A stretch of DNA of 64,000 bases from Arthrobacter sp. PAMC25564 (GCF_004798705.1 NZ_CP039290.1:3720001-3784000); one strand, 5' to 3'. Counted from the stretch's first letter, positions 38,056 through 51,906 are shown. Numbers and translations are program-made. The notes: generated by a model not told the origin, from the letters alone.

Positions 38056-38784
38056 GTGAGTGAATTGCAGGATACGTCCCCCGCCGCCCCAGCAGCCCCG
38101 TCCGGCGGAGCCGCACCGGAGGGTCCCGGCGCCGCCGGGCAACCGCCGGTCAAGCCCGTCCTCCGCGCCGCGGCGGCGAAACGCGCGAACGCCTCCGTGA
38201 TCGGCATGTTCATTGCCCTGCTCCTGAGCATCGCCGTCTTCCTGCCGATCGTCCTCCTGAACCCGTCGCCGAAGACCGACGGCTACCGGCCCAACGTCAA
38301 CGTCAGCGCCGTGGCGCAGAACGCCGCCGGTGTGGCGGGATTCACACCCGCGGCGCCGGATACCGGCGACACATTCCGGGCGAACTACGCCCGCTGGGAG
38401 TCCGGATCCGGCAGCGGTGTGCCCACCTGGGAGGTCGGCTACCTCACGCCCAAGGAGTCGTTCATCGGGCTGGTGCAGACCCGGCAGTCCAATCCCACCT
38501 GGCTGCTGCAGCAGACCAGGAACGCTGCCGTGACCGGAACCCGGAACGCCGGCGGAGTGGACTGGGAACTGCGCGACACGGGCAAGGGCGAGAAGTCCAT
38601 GGTGCTGGTGCACGGCGGCACTACCGTCATCCTGACCGGAGCGGCGCAACTGGACGAGTTCAGCGTGCTCGCCGCCGCCGTCGTAAAGTCAATCGACGCC
38701 GGCGCCACAACCCCGACGGCCGTGCCGTCGCCGGGGAACGCGCCACACGCAACAGTTTCACCCTCCACCGTCCCTTCGCCGTAA
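38056..38784 (+). CDS. DUF4245 family membrane-anchored protein
   Basis: About 242 aa. Ala/Pro-rich cytoplasmic N-terminus, one membrane helix (NASVIGMFIALLLSIAVFLPIVLL), then an extracellular domain with WEVGYLTPKESFIGLVQTR and a Pro/Thr tail. Actinobacterial family of unknown function that is regularly next to glpX. Start uncertain: GTG 38056, TTG 38065 (GAGG nine bases upstream) and ATG 38038 are all possible. The carbonic anhydrase gene begins nine bases after the stop. Confidence 0.85.
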   Translation: MSELQDTSPAAPAAPSGGAAPEGPGAAGQPPVKPVLRAAAAKRANASVIGMFIALLLSIAVFLPIVLLNPSPKTDGYRPNVNVSAVAQNAAGVAGFTPAAPDTGDTFRANYARWESGSGSGVPTWEVGYLTPKESFIGLVQTRQSNPTWLLQQTRNAAVTGTRNAGGVDWELRDTGKGEKSMVLVHGGTTVILTGAAQLDEFSVLAAAVVKSIDAGATTPTAVPSPGNAPHATVSPSTVPSP

Positions 38785-38793
38785 GGTAAGTCC

Positions 38794-39408
38794 GTGGCTA
38801 CCTATCTGACTCCCGCCCTCGCCTGGCAGCGCCTCCGTGAAGGCAACCAACGTTTTGTCGCCGGCACCGCGTCGCATCCCAACCAGGATGCCCCGCGCCG
38901 TTCCTCCCTTGTGGAAAACCAGCACCCCTTCGCCGTGATCTTCGGCTGCGCAGACTCCAGGCTGGCCGCCGAGATCATCTTCGACCTGGGCCTCGGGGAT
39001 GCGTTTGTCGTCCGCACGGCCGGCCAGGTCATTGACGACGCCGTGCTCGGCTCGCTGGAATACAGCATCAGCGAACTGGACGTGCCGCTGATCGTGGTCC
39101 TGGGCCACGACAACTGCGGTGCCGTCACCGTCACCAAGACGGCCGTGGAAACCGGGCAGATGCCGGTCGGCTTCATGCGCAGCCTGGTGGAGCGGATCAC
39201 CCCGTCCGTGCTGACCTCGCTGCGTAACAATCAGACCGACATCAACGACATGGTGGTCGAAAACGTCAAGCAGACCTCGCAGCGGCTGGTGGACAGTTCA
39301 CGGGTGATTTCGGGCGCCATCGACAGCGGCCGCACCGCCGTGATCGGTCTGGCCTACAGCCTGGCGGACGGCCGGGCCGACCTCGTCTCGAGCATCGGCC
39401 GGCTCTGA
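38794..39408 (+). CDS. Beta-class carbonic anhydrase
   Basis: 204 aa from GTG 38794. Zinc ligands C52 and D54/R56 in CADSR, and H105, C108 in GHDNCG. Interconverts CO2 and bicarbonate. It lies between DUF4245 and fumC; bicarbonate supply to anaplerotic or PurK-type carboxylations is a plausible benefit but not shown here. Cotranscription with DUF4245 is likely. Confidence 0.93.
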   Translation: MATYLTPALAWQRLREGNQRFVAGTASHPNQDAPRRSSLVENQHPFAVIFGCADSRLAAEIIFDLGLGDAFVVRTAGQVIDDAVLGSLEYSISELDVPLIVVLGHDNCGAVTVTKTAVETGQMPVGFMRSLVERITPSVLTSLRNNQTDINDMVVENVKQTSQRLVDSSRVISGAIDSGRTAVIGLAYSLADGRADLVSSIGRL

Positions 39409-39480
39409 TCGCCGGCGTGTGGCCCGTTGCAGGCCGTTCACGGTTTTCGATGACACGCCCTCCCCCAATAAGCTAGGCCC

Positions 39481-40917
39481 ATGACTTCCACAGAAGAATT
39501 GAACACCGCAGAATTCCGCATTGAACACGACACGATGGGCGAAGTGCGCGTCCCCGTGAACGCCCTGTACCGCGCCCAGACGCAGCGTGCAGTGGAGAAC
39601 TTCCCCATTTCCGGCAAAACCCTGGAACGCGCCCACATCGAGGCCCTCGCGCGCGTCAAGAAGGCGGCCGCCCAGGCCAACGCTGAACTGGGAGTGCTCG
39701 ACGACGAGATCGCCCAGGCCATTGCCGCGGCCGCCGATGAGGTTGCTGCCGGCAAGTACGACGGCGACTTCCCGATCGACGTTTTCCAGACCGGCTCCGG
39801 CACGTCCTCGAACATGAACACCAACGAGGTCATCGCCGAGCTCGCCTCCCGTGCACTCAAGGCTTCCGGCAGCGACAAGGTGGTCCACCCGAACGACCAC
39901 GTCAACGCCTCGCAGTCCTCCAACGACGTCTTTCCGACCTCGGTCCACGTGGCCGCCACGTCCGCGCTGATCAACGACCTCATTCCGGCCCTCGGCTACC
40001 TGGCGGACTCGCTGGAACGCAAATCCGTCGAGTTCAAGGACGTCGTGAAGTCCGGCCGCACGCACCTGATGGATGCCACCCCCGTCACCCTGGGGCAGGA
40101 GTTCGGCGGCTACGCCGCGCAGGTCCGCTACGGCGTCGAGCGCATCAATGCCTCCCTCCCCCGCGTTGCCGAAGTCCCGCTCGGCGGCACCGCCGTCGGC
40201 ACCGGCATCAACACCCCGGCCGGCTTCCCGGAACGCGTGATCGAGCTGCTCGCCGCCGACACCGGCCTCCCGCTGACCGAGGCCCGCGACCACTTCGAGG
40301 CGCAGGCCAACCGTGACGGCCTGATCGAGGCCTCCAGCCAGCTGCGCAACATCGCGATCTCCTTTATGAAGATCAACAACGACCTGCGCTGGATGGGCTC
40401 CGGCCCCAACACCGGCCTCGGCGAGATCTCCATCCCGGACCTGCAGCCGGGCTCCTCGATCATGCCCGGCAAGGTCAATCCGGTCATCTGCGAAGCCTCC
40501 ATCATGGTCTGCGCCCAGGTCATCGGCAACGACACGGCCATCGCCTGGTCCGGTACCAACGGCGCCTTCGAGCTGAACGTCGGCATCCCCGTCATGGCAT
40601 CCAACCTGCTGGAGTCGGTCCGCCTGCTGGCCAACACGAGCCGCGTCATGGCGGACAAGATGATCGACGGCATCACCGCCAACGTCGAGCGCGCGCGCTT
40701 CCTCGCCGAGGCCTCGCCGTCCATCGTCACCCCACTGAACAAGTTCATCGGCTACGAGAACGCCGCCAAGATCGCCAAGAAGGCCGTGGCCGAGGGCCTG
40801 ACCATCCGCGAGACCGTGGTGGCCATGGGCTTCCTCGAGCGCGGCGAGCTGAGCGAAGAGCAACTGGACACCGCCCTGGACGTTATGTCCATGACGCGTC
40901 CCCCGCACAAGGCCTAG
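39481..40917 (+). CDS. fumC: Class II fumarate hydratase
   Basis: Converts fumarate to malate in the TCA cycle; no iron-sulfur cluster. 478 aa. Motifs: [27 protein letters not shown], the signature loop [11 protein letters not shown] and a His in [12 protein letters not shown]. The surrounding glpX-DUF4245-fumC grouping is a conserved actinobacterial block. A hairpin follows at 40937. Confidence 0.97.
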   Translation: MTSTEELNTAEFRIEHDTMGEVRVPVNALYRAQTQRAVENFPISGKTLERAHIEALARVKKAAAQANAELGVLDDEIAQAIAAAADEVAAGKYDGDFPIDVFQTGSGTSSNMNTNEVIAELASRALKASGSDKVVHPNDHVNASQSSNDVFPTSVHVAATSALINDLIPALGYLADSLERKSVEFKDVVKSGRTHLMDATPVTLGQEFGGYAAQVRYGVERINASLPRVAEVPLGGTAVGTGINTPAGFPERVIELLAADTGLPLTEARDHFEAQANRDGLIEASSQLRNIAISFMKINNDLRWMGSGPNTGLGEISIPDLQPGSSIMPGKVNPVICEASIMVCAQVIGNDTAIAWSGTNGAFELNVGIPVMASNLLESVRLLANTSRVMADKMIDGITANVERARFLAEASPSIVTPLNKFIGYENAAKIAKKAVAEGLTIRETVVAMGFLERGELSEEQLDTALDVMSMTRPPHKA

Positions 40918-40936
40918 TTTCCTCCGACGTACGTCC

Positions 40937-40972
40937 GCGGCCGGCACCTTTCCCACGAAAGGGGCCGGCCGC
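40937..40972 (+). terminator. fumC terminator hairpin
   Basis: 16-bp arms 40937-40952 and 40957-40972 with one mismatch and a CCAC loop, 19 bp after the fumC stop. No T run follows. Confidence 0.75.
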
Positions 40973-41029
40973 TGGCGTTAAGGCAGCCGCGGGCCGGCCG
41001 GTGTTGGAATTGTCCGCCTGCACACAAAA

Positions 41030-41065
41030 TTGCACTTATCCAGAAATAGTGCAAAACTTTACTTT

Positions 41066-41081
<16 letters not shown>
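41030..41081 (+). promoter_or_regulatory. Candidate TetR operator: three TTGCACT half-sites
   Basis: TTGCACT (41030-41036) faces AGTGCAA (41048-41054) with an 11-base spacer; a third AGTGCAA at 41075-41081 sits just inside the gene. ATAGTGCAA is a direct repeat at 41046 and 41073. The position over the start of the regulator gene suggests self-repression. Confidence 0.6.
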
Positions 41082-43395
<2,314 letters not shown>

Positions 43396-43417
43396 GCCCC
43401 GGCAGTCCTGGATGGGT

Positions 43418-43457
43418 CGAAGGAACGCCGCAGCCTTGGGGGTGCGGCGTTCCTTCG
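43418..43457 (+). terminator. Exporter operon terminator
   Basis: Perfect 15-bp arms 43418-43432 and 43443-43457 with a 10-base loop, 22 bp after the exporter stop, followed by TCGTTGTG. Confidence 0.8.
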
Positions 43458-43463
43458 TCGTTG

Positions 43464-43540
43464 TGCCCGCGGCAGGGGACATGTCCAGCCCTGCACGTGG
43501 GAAGTGGACACGTGGGGCTTATGTCCGGTGGCCGCGGGCA
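43464..43540. repeat. 77-bp compound palindrome
   Basis: Four nested complementary blocks: TGCCCGCGGC (43464-43473) with 43531-43540; GGACAT (43477-43482) with ATGTCC (43521-43526); AGCCC (43487-43491) with GGGCT (43515-43519); CACGTG (43494-43499) with CACGTG (43509-43514). Small bulges separate the blocks. Another GCATGTCC follows at 43549. Lies between convergent genes after a separate terminator, so it is probably a structured repeat element. Confidence 0.75.
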
Positions 43541-43572
43541 GGGCGGGGCATGTCCAGGCGGGTAGAGGTCAG

Positions 43573-44130
43573 TCAGGACGCCGGCAGCAGGACCATGGCG
43601 GCTGCGGTGCCGGCCAGCATAAAGGGCCCGAAGGGGATGCTGGATTTCAGCGACCCGCGCCGCACCGCCAGCAGCCCCAGGCTCCAGAGGCCGCCGAACA
43701 GGAACGCGGCAAACGTTCCGGCGAACACGTGCGGCCAACCCAGGAACCCCAGGTACATCCCCAGCACGCCGGCAAGCTTGACGTCACCGAAGCCCATCCC
43801 CGGCGGGTAGGCGGCCCGCAGGAGGAAGTAGAACAGCCACAGCACCGCTCCCCCGGCCAGGATGCGGAGTCCCGGCACTCCGAAAAGCCCGGCGCCGCCG
43901 TCGGGCGTGGCGCCCTGGACGCCGGAAAGGACAAGGCTGGCAGCGGCTCCCAGCAGGAGTACCCCCGCGACGCCGTAGGAAGGGAAGACGATCCGGTTCG
44001 GCAGCAGGTGGTGGCGGACGTCGATGACGGTGAGCCGGACGGCCATGACGGCAAAATAGGCGCAGGCCGCCAGCACCAGCCAGAAGGCCAGGGCATTGCC
44101 GGCGCCGAGTTCGCCGAGTCGTTGGATCAT
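43573..44130 (-). CDS. A24 prepilin peptidase (catalytic domain only)
   Basis: 185 aa, about six membrane segments. The two catalytic Asp are D37 (TVIDVRHHLLPNRIV) and D116 (GFGDVKLAG). The N-terminal Cys-rich methylase domain of full PilD proteins is absent. It would cut leader peptides of type IV or Flp/Tad pilins, but no pilin, ATPase or secretin gene is in the window, so the substrates are elsewhere. Confidence 0.9.
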   Translation of the reverse strand: MIQRLGELGAGNALAFWLVLAACAYFAVMAVRLTVIDVRHHLLPNRIVFPSYGVAGVLLLGAAASLVLSGVQGATPDGGAGLFGVPGLRILAGGAVLWLFYFLLRAAYPPGMGFGDVKLAGVLGMYLGFLGWPHVFAGTFAAFLFGGLWSLGLLAVRRGSLKSSIPFGPFMLAGTAAAMVLLPAS

Positions 44131-44188
44131 CCTCGGATGCTACTGGATATTCGCCGGACGCGGCTTCCTGTGTGCGTAAACTGTGGAT

Positions 44189-45010
44189 ATGGCGGCATGG
44201 GACAGCAGGAACCGGCGCGAGCCGCGCACTTCCGGCGGTACCGTGGATCCGGCCACTGCGTTCCGGAACCTGTGCCGTTCCTCGCCGTGGAAGTGGCAGT
44301 CGCTGCGCTTCGAATACCTGGACCGGCCCGTCAGTTCCGCTGATCCGGCCGCTTCCCCCGGCTCCGCCGCGCCGTCGGGTCTGGTCAGGGCCTGGCTGCG
44401 GCGCCCCGGAGCCCTGCGGCTGGAGACGGCTGACGGGCTCGTGCTGCACAGCACCACCGGCATCAATGATTCCCGGGACGGCTTCTACGTCAGCGCCACC
44501 CGGAAGTCATGGCTGCTGCCGCCACAGCTGATCACCCCGGTGTACGACGACGGCGGCCTGGTCCGCCGCCGCCCCGAGGCCGCCTACGGCGAGCCATGCT
44601 TCGGCAACGGCCGCTTCGGCGCCGCCCTGGACCCGGTGGAGCTGGCAGGAAACGCCCCGGTGCCCCTTGAGTTCCCCAACTCAAATGCCGTGGAGCTGGG
44701 CCCTATCACCGAGGTGGACCACGAGAGCCGGCCTGCCCTGGAAACCAGGGTTGTCCCCAATGCCAGCTACCGGCCTGCTGATCCCGCGGCGCCGCTCTGC
44801 CGCCCGGGACGCACGCTGCTGAGGATCGACGCCGGCACCGGAGTGTGCGTCGCGAGCCGCTGGCTGGAGGATGAGCCGGCAGGCTACGGCCACTGGCTGC
44901 GGATCCTGGCCGTGGACGAGTACATGCTCGACGATCTGTTCCTGGCCGAATCCATGAACCTCACGGACGTGCGCAGCCACATCAGCTGGGATATCGCGCC
45001 GGAGGCATGA
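44189..45010 (+). CDS. Conserved hypothetical protein, 273 aa
   Basis: I do not recognise this protein. Start ATG 44189 (a GTG two codons earlier is possible). It is soluble, rich in Arg, Pro and Asp, with no signal peptide or membrane helix. The N-terminal part contains WKWQSLRFEYLDRP and the middle PSGLVRAWLRRPGALRLET. The C-terminus is better ordered (GYGHWLRILAVDEYMLDDLFLAE, cited in part) and may form a helical domain. Codon use looks like its neighbours, so it is a real gene. It is divergent from the prepilin peptidase and followed by a GNAT gene. Confidence 0.7.
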   Translation: MAAWDSRNRREPRTSGGTVDPATAFRNLCRSSPWKWQSLRFEYLDRPVSSADPAASPGSAAPSGLVRAWLRRPGALRLETADGLVLHSTTGINDSRDGFYVSATRKSWLLPPQLITPVYDDGGLVRRRPEAAYGEPCFGNGRFGAALDPVELAGNAPVPLEFPNSNAVELGPITEVDHESRPALETRVVPNASYRPADPAAPLCRPGRTLLRIDAGTGVCVASRWLEDEPAGYGHWLRILAVDEYMLDDLFLAESMNLTDVRSHISWDIAPEA

Positions 45011-45058
45011 GGGCGCCCGTAACTCGCGGAGCCGGAAGCACGGCGCTAGGCTTCCGGG

Positions 45059-45730
45059 ATGACTGAGCTCGCCGGCTGTTTCCCGCCCTTTGCCCTCATG
45101 CTGACCACCCCGCGCCTCGTCCTGCGGCCTATCAGCGACGACGATATCCCGGCAGCGGTGCAGGCTGCCCTCAGCGGCATCCACGAACCTGGCCACAACC
45201 CATTCAGCAACCCCTGGAGCGAAGCCCCGGCGCACGAGCTTGGGCTGAAGATGGCCCAGTGGTACTGGCGCTGCCGCGCAAACATGTCACCACAGGATTG
45301 GACCCTGTTGCTGGGCATCTGGCACGACGGCGGGTTCATCGGCTGCCAGGACATCGCAGCCAAGGACTTCGCGACGCTGAAGACCGTCACCACCGGTTCC
45401 TGGCTCCGCAGAAGCGCCCAAGGCCGCGGCCTGGGCAAGGAGATGCGTGCCGCCGTCGCACTCTATGCCTTCGACTGGCTCGGCGCGGAGGTCGCAGAAT
45501 CCGAAGCCGTTGCCTGGAACCACCAGTCCCTCGGGGTCTCCCATTCGCTCGGCTACGAACTCAACGGAGTCACGCGCGTGTCCTGGGGCGGCAAGCCCCA
45601 GAACGTCCAGAAAGTCCGCCTCACCAACGAAACCTTCAACCGCCCCGACTGGCAGCTGACGGTGGGAGGCCACGAGGCAACAGCAAAGTACCTCAAGATC
45701 CAGCGGAAGCCGGATATCGGCAAGAATTGA
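45059..45730 (+). CDS. GNAT family N-acetyltransferase (RimJ/RimL type)
   Basis: 223 aa. LTTPRLVLRPISDDDIPA near residue 14 is the standard opening of the RimJ/RimL group; RRSAQGRGLGKEMRAA is the acetyl-CoA loop, and NHQSLGVSHSLGYELNG is the third motif. The acceptor is unknown (protein N-terminus or small amine). An ATG at the first codon is used; 48 bp separate it from the hypothetical gene upstream. Confidence 0.88.
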   Translation: MTELAGCFPPFALMLTTPRLVLRPISDDDIPAAVQAALSGIHEPGHNPFSNPWSEAPAHELGLKMAQWYWRCRANMSPQDWTLLLGIWHDGGFIGCQDIAAKDFATLKTVTTGSWLRRSAQGRGLGKEMRAAVALYAFDWLGAEVAESEAVAWNHQSLGVSHSLGYELNGVTRVSWGGKPQNVQKVRLTNETFNRPDWQLTVGGHEATAKYLKIQRKPDIGKN

Positions 45731-45810
45731 CCCATGCACACGCCGGACCACGGTCCCTATGCAAGGTGCCTCTTTCACGGCCGGGCAAACCCGATCACAA
45801 CCGCGCGCAA

Positions 45811-45846
45811 AAGGGCCGCGGCCCGGCAAACCCGGCCACGGCCCTT
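45811..45846. terminator. Convergent GNAT / phoH terminator
   Basis: 16-bp arms 45811-45826 and 45831-45846, two mismatched pairs, CAAA loop. AA and TT flank the stem on both sides, so it can work in either direction. Confidence 0.75.
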
Positions 45847-45881
45847 CCAAGGAGCGACGGCGGGAGGCCGCGGCCCGCAGC

Positions 45882-47324
45882 CTAGATCTCCGCCCCCTCC
45901 AGCAGCTCCGTCACGAGCGCCGCGATCGGCGAGCGCTCCGAGCGGGTGAGGGTGACGTGGCCAAAGAGCGGGTGCCCCTTGAGCGTCTCGACGACGGCGG
46001 CAACGCCGTCGTGCCTGCCGACCCGCAGGTTGTCGCGCTGGGCGACGTCGTGGGTCAGGACGATCTTCGAGTTCTGGCCGATGCGGCTCATCACGGTGAG
46101 CAGCACGTTCTTCTCGAGGGACTGTGCCTCATCCACGATCACGAATGCATCGTGCAGCGAACGGCCGCGGATGTGGGTCAGCGGCATGACCTCGAGCATG
46201 CCGCGGTCCATCACTTCCTCCACGACTTCCTGGCTGACGAGCGCACCGAGGGTGTCGAAGACCGCCTGCGCCCACGGATTCATCTTCTCCGCCTCTGAGC
46301 CTGGCAGGTAGCCGAGTTCCTGGCCGCCCACCGCGTAGAGCGGCCGGAAGACGATCACCTTGCGGTGCTCCTGGCGCTCCAGGACGGCCTCGAGGCCGGC
46401 GCAGAGGGCCAGCGCGGACTTTCCGGTGCCGGCGCGCCCGCCGAGGGACACGATGCCTACCTCGGGATCCATCAGCAGGTCGATTGCGAGCCGCTGTTCG
46501 GCCGAGCGCCCGTGCAGTCCGAAGACGTCGCGGTCGCCCTTCACCAGGCGCACCTGCTTGTCCGCCCCCACCCGGCCCAGGGCCGATCCGCGGCTGGAGA
46601 GCAGGACCAGCCCCGTGTTTGTCGGCATCTCGGCCGCCTCGGGGATGAAGACCGGCTCGTGGCCGTAGAGGGTGGAGACGTCCTCCTCGCTCGCGTCGAT
46701 TTCCGCGACGCCGGTCCAGCCCGAGTCCTTGACGAGCTCGTTGCGGTATTCGTCGGCCTGCAACCCCATGGCCGAGGCCTTGACGCGCATCGGCAGGTCC
46801 TTGGACACCACCGTGACGTCCCGGCCCTCGTTGGCCAGGTTCTTGGCGACCGCGAGGATCCGGCTGTCATTGTCCCCGCCGCGGAATCCGGCCGGGAGCA
46901 CCTCGGCGGAGATGTGGTTCAGCTCCACCATAAGCGTGCCGCCGTCGCGGCCGATCGGGATGGGCCGGTCCAGGCCGCCGTGCTCAAGCCGCAGGTCATC
47001 GAGGAGCCGCAGCGCCTTGCGGGCGAAGTAGCCGAGTTCGGGATCATGGCGCTTGCCTTCGAGCTCGGTGATGACAACGATCGGCAGGATGACCTCGTGT
47101 TCGGCGAAGCGCAGCAGGGCCCGCGGGTCCGAGAGCAGCACCGAGGTGTCGATCACGAAGCTCCGGGCCGATTCCCGCCCTGCCGTTTCTTCCCCGGAAA
47201 CAGCGGGACCGGCCGCAGCATGGGAATCCGCTGGACCGGTCTTTGAGGTGGCTCGCTTGGCGCGAGAGGTAGCTTTCCGTCCCTGGTCGGTATTGACGTC
47301 GGGCAGTTGTTCAGAGATAGCCAC
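45882..47324 (-). CDS. PIN-PhoH fusion protein (PhoH2/YlaK-type)
   Basis: 480 aa. A PIN nuclease-like domain (~55-190: [38 protein letters not shown]) is joined to a PhoH ATPase domain (Walker [13 protein letters not shown], Walker B VIVDEAQ). PhoH2 proteins are reported to be RNA helicase-nucleases. GGAGTCGAT directly before GTG 47324 makes this the start, eight codons inside the longest frame. I see no short antitoxin-like ORF upstream, unlike mycobacterial phoAT-phoH2. The N-terminal ~50 residues are basic and disordered. Confidence 0.92.
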   Translation of the reverse strand: MAISEQLPDVNTDQGRKATSRAKRATSKTGPADSHAAAGPAVSGEETAGRESARSFVIDTSVLLSDPRALLRFAEHEVILPIVVITELEGKRHDPELGYFARKALRLLDDLRLEHGGLDRPIPIGRDGGTLMVELNHISAEVLPAGFRGGDNDSRILAVAKNLANEGRDVTVVSKDLPMRVKASAMGLQADEYRNELVKDSGWTGVAEIDASEEDVSTLYGHEPVFIPEAAEMPTNTGLVLLSSRGSALGRVGADKQVRLVKGDRDVFGLHGRSAEQRLAIDLLMDPEVGIVSLGGRAGTGKSALALCAGLEAVLERQEHRKVIVFRPLYAVGGQELGYLPGSEAEKMNPWAQAVFDTLGALVSQEVVEEVMDRGMLEVMPLTHIRGRSLHDAFVIVDEAQSLEKNVLLTVMSRIGQNSKIVLTHDVAQRDNLRVGRHDGVAAVVETLKGHPLFGHVTLTRSERSPIAALVTELLEGAEI

Positions 47325-47561
47325 ATCGACTCCAGCCCCGGGGCACATGCCCGGAATTGTTATTGGTGAGGCGGTTCGGCCTGAAGGCCGGACGCGGCCT
47401 CCCCTGCACCCGGTGCGAACATCCGCTCCATGTACTGGCCTCCCCGATTGGCCGGCGGTTTGCCTGCCAATGCGTCAAAGGTAAATCTCCGACCCGGCGT
47501 TTCCCCGGCCATTCGTGGGCGATTCCTGTTGCCGTCTGATTAACTCGTGATGAACACCGGC

Positions 47562-48335
47562 TCAGGTGCCGAAGCGCCGCTGCCTTCCGGCGTAGTCGCG
47601 CAGGGCGCGGAGGAAATCGACTTTACGGAACGCCGGCCAAAGGGCCTCACAGAAGTAGAATTCGCTGTACGCGCTCTGCCACATCAGGAACCCGGAAAGC
47701 CGCTGCTCCCCCGAGGTGCGGATCACCAGGTCCGGATCGGGCTGGCCCCGCGTGTACAGGAACCGTGAGATGTCGTCCACGGTGAGCTCGTCGGCCAGCT
47801 TCCCGATGTCCTCCCCGCGGGCGACGGCGTCGTGCAGCAGTTCGCGGACGGCGTCGACAATCTCGCGGCGGCCGCCATAGCCGACGGCGACGTTGACGTG
47901 GATCTTGTCGCGTACGGGAGTTCGGGCGGTCAGGTGGTTGAGCCGCTCGGCCAGGTAGTCCGGCAGCAGTTCCGGGGCGCCCATGGCGTGTACGGAAATG
48001 TCGGCGTCGTCGTCCAGCCGGTCCAGCGTGTTGGCGATGATCCCCATCAGCAGGTCAAGTTCCTCGCCTGAGCGGCTCATGTTGTCCGTGGACAGCATGT
48101 ACAGGGTGACGACTTTGACGCCGAGTTCCTGGCACCAGCCGAGGAACTCGTGGATCTTGTCGGCCCCGGCCTGGTGCCCCTGGCTCGTGGGGGCGTTGAA
48201 CTGGCGCGCCCAGCGCCGGTTGCCGTCGACCATGACACCGATGTGTTTGGGGATGCGCCCCGGGTCCAGCGAGCGCTGGAGCGAGCGCTCGTAGAAGCCA
48301 TAAAGGAACCCGGGCAGTTCCATCCGGAGATTCAC
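47562..48335 (-). CDS. uppS: cis-Prenyl (isoprenyl) diphosphate synthase
   Basis: 257 aa UPP-synthase family enzyme. The catalytic D37 is in MVDGNRRWAR; NVAVGYGGRREI, RTSGEQRLSGFL and the SEFYFCEALWPAF segment bind substrate. It condenses isopentenyl diphosphate with cis geometry. In Mycobacterium the gene in the same position (Rv1086) makes short Z,E-farnesyl diphosphate, so chain length here is uncertain. Divergent from the hemolysin III gene. Confidence 0.93.
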   Translation of the reverse strand: MNLRMELPGFLYGFYERSLQRSLDPGRIPKHIGVMVDGNRRWARQFNAPTSQGHQAGADKIHEFLGWCQELGVKVVTLYMLSTDNMSRSGEELDLLMGIIANTLDRLDDDADISVHAMGAPELLPDYLAERLNHLTARTPVRDKIHVNVAVGYGGRREIVDAVRELLHDAVARGEDIGKLADELTVDDISRFLYTRGQPDPDLVIRTSGEQRLSGFLMWQSAYSEFYFCEALWPAFRKVDFLRALRDYAGRQRRFGT

Positions 48336-48433
48336 CTGGCTTCCTTAAAGTACGACTGCAGTGCAGATCCTAGGCTACCTTCCGGAAGGAGGGGCCGTGT
48401 GCAAGCCCGCCGCCATTTCCGACCGCACAATAC

Positions 48434-48476
48434 TTACCCTCCGGTAACTTACTGCCGCGTAAGTTATTATGGCGGC
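48434..48476 (+). promoter_or_regulatory. Hemolysin III promoter with nested palindromes
   Basis: TTACC-CTCC-GGTAA (48434?-48447, arms 48434-48438 and 48443-48447) overlaps TAACTTAC-TGCCGC-GTAAGTTA (48445-48466). TATTAT at 48465-48470 is six bases before the ATG, as expected for a leaderless transcript, and no ribosome site is present. Confidence 0.55.
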
Positions 48477-49199
48477 ATGGATAGCAACAGCCGCGAGCCG
48501 CGGCCGGAGCGGCACCCGGGCCGTGGACACGGTCCGGTGGACGAAGCCGCGGTCCGGATTGCCGAACTCCTGATGATCAAGCCCAAGTGGCGCGGCTGGA
48601 TCCACACGTTCACGGCGCCGTTTGCCCTGGCCGCGGGCCTGGTCCTGGTGATCCTCGCCCCCACCCCCGATCTGAAGACCGCCTCCGCCGTCTATGCCTT
48701 CACCGGGGTGCTGCTCTTCGGGGTGAGCGCCATCTACCACCGCGGGAACTGGTCGCCCGGGGTCAAGATCGTGCTGAAGCGGCTCGATCACACCAACATC
48801 ATGCTGGTCATTGCCGGCAGCTACACGCCTCTGGCCTGGGCGCTGCTGGAGCGGCCCAAGGCCGAACTGCTGCTGGGGATCATCTGGTCCGGAGCCATCC
48901 TTGGTGTGCTGTTCCGGCTGCTGTGGACCCATGCGCCGCGCTGGTTGTATGTGCCGATCTACATCGCCCTGGGCTGCGGCTCGCTGTTCTACCTGCCGGA
49001 GTTCTTCGCCGCCAATGTCGCATCGGCGGTGCTGATCTGCGTCGGGGGTGCCCTCTACATCGCCGGCGCCGTGTTCTATGCCTTGAAGAAACCGAACTTC
49101 AGCTACCAGCACTTCGGCTTCCACGAACTGTTCCATGCGTTCACGGTGTTCGCCTTTGCCGCCCATTTCATCGCGATTGCCATCGCCGTCCTGGGCTGA
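48477..49199 (+). CDS. Hemolysin III / PAQR family membrane protein (TrhA)
   Basis: 240 aa from ATG 48477. Seven membrane helices and the family motifs GVSAIYHRGNW, RLDHTNIMLVIAGSYTPL, and HELFHAFTVFAFAAHF with three zinc-binding His. Bacterial PAQR (TrhA) proteins affect membrane lipid homeostasis; 'hemolysin' is historical. The ~35-residue N-terminal tail is charged. The location between uppS and the DUF255 gene matches Mycobacterium Rv1084-Rv1086 (from memory). Confidence 0.93.
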   Translation: MDSNSREPRPERHPGRGHGPVDEAAVRIAELLMIKPKWRGWIHTFTAPFALAAGLVLVILAPTPDLKTASAVYAFTGVLLFGVSAIYHRGNWSPGVKIVLKRLDHTNIMLVIAGSYTPLAWALLERPKAELLLGIIWSGAILGVLFRLLWTHAPRWLYVPIYIALGCGSLFYLPEFFAANVASAVLICVGGALYIAGAVFYALKKPNFSYQHFGFHELFHAFTVFAFAAHFIAIAIAVLG

Positions 49200-49240
49200 G
49201 CCGCCCCGGCCCCGCGCGCAATGAATTGCCTGGGCGCGGG

Positions 49241-51481
<2,241 letters not shown>

Positions 51482-51906
51482 CGTGGGCAGTCCCCGGGGC
51501 GCCGCCGGCTTCAGGCTCCTGGCCGGCGCCGTCAGTTCCTGCCTCGGCCGCGGCGCGTTCTTCCTCCACCTGCCCGCGGTAGCGGACCCGGCGGATGCGC
51601 CGCACCATGTCCACGATCAGCAGCGCCGTCAGCACCACGATGAAGGCCGTCAGCAGGAAGCCCAGCAGGCCGGGCGTGACCTGGTCCTGGGAGAGTCCCG
51701 GACGCAGCGACGGCGACGGGGTGGGCGCCGGGGCCGTTGCCAGGGCGATGAGCAAGGAATGCACTTGGGAACCTTCTGTGGGAACTGGGTCGGCCCCGGT
51801 GGCGGGATCCGACGGCGGGCCGCGTCTACTGGTTTTCTGCTGCCGGGTTTCTGCTGTGGGAGTGCTTCAAACGGCTTCTACACCGTATAGAAATGGCCCG
51901 CTGGGT

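Noticed and set aside
45734..45949. 71-codon ORF after the GNAT gene
   Set aside because: Translation is Arg/Pro-rich without a ribosome site and spans the terminator hairpin and the end of phoH.
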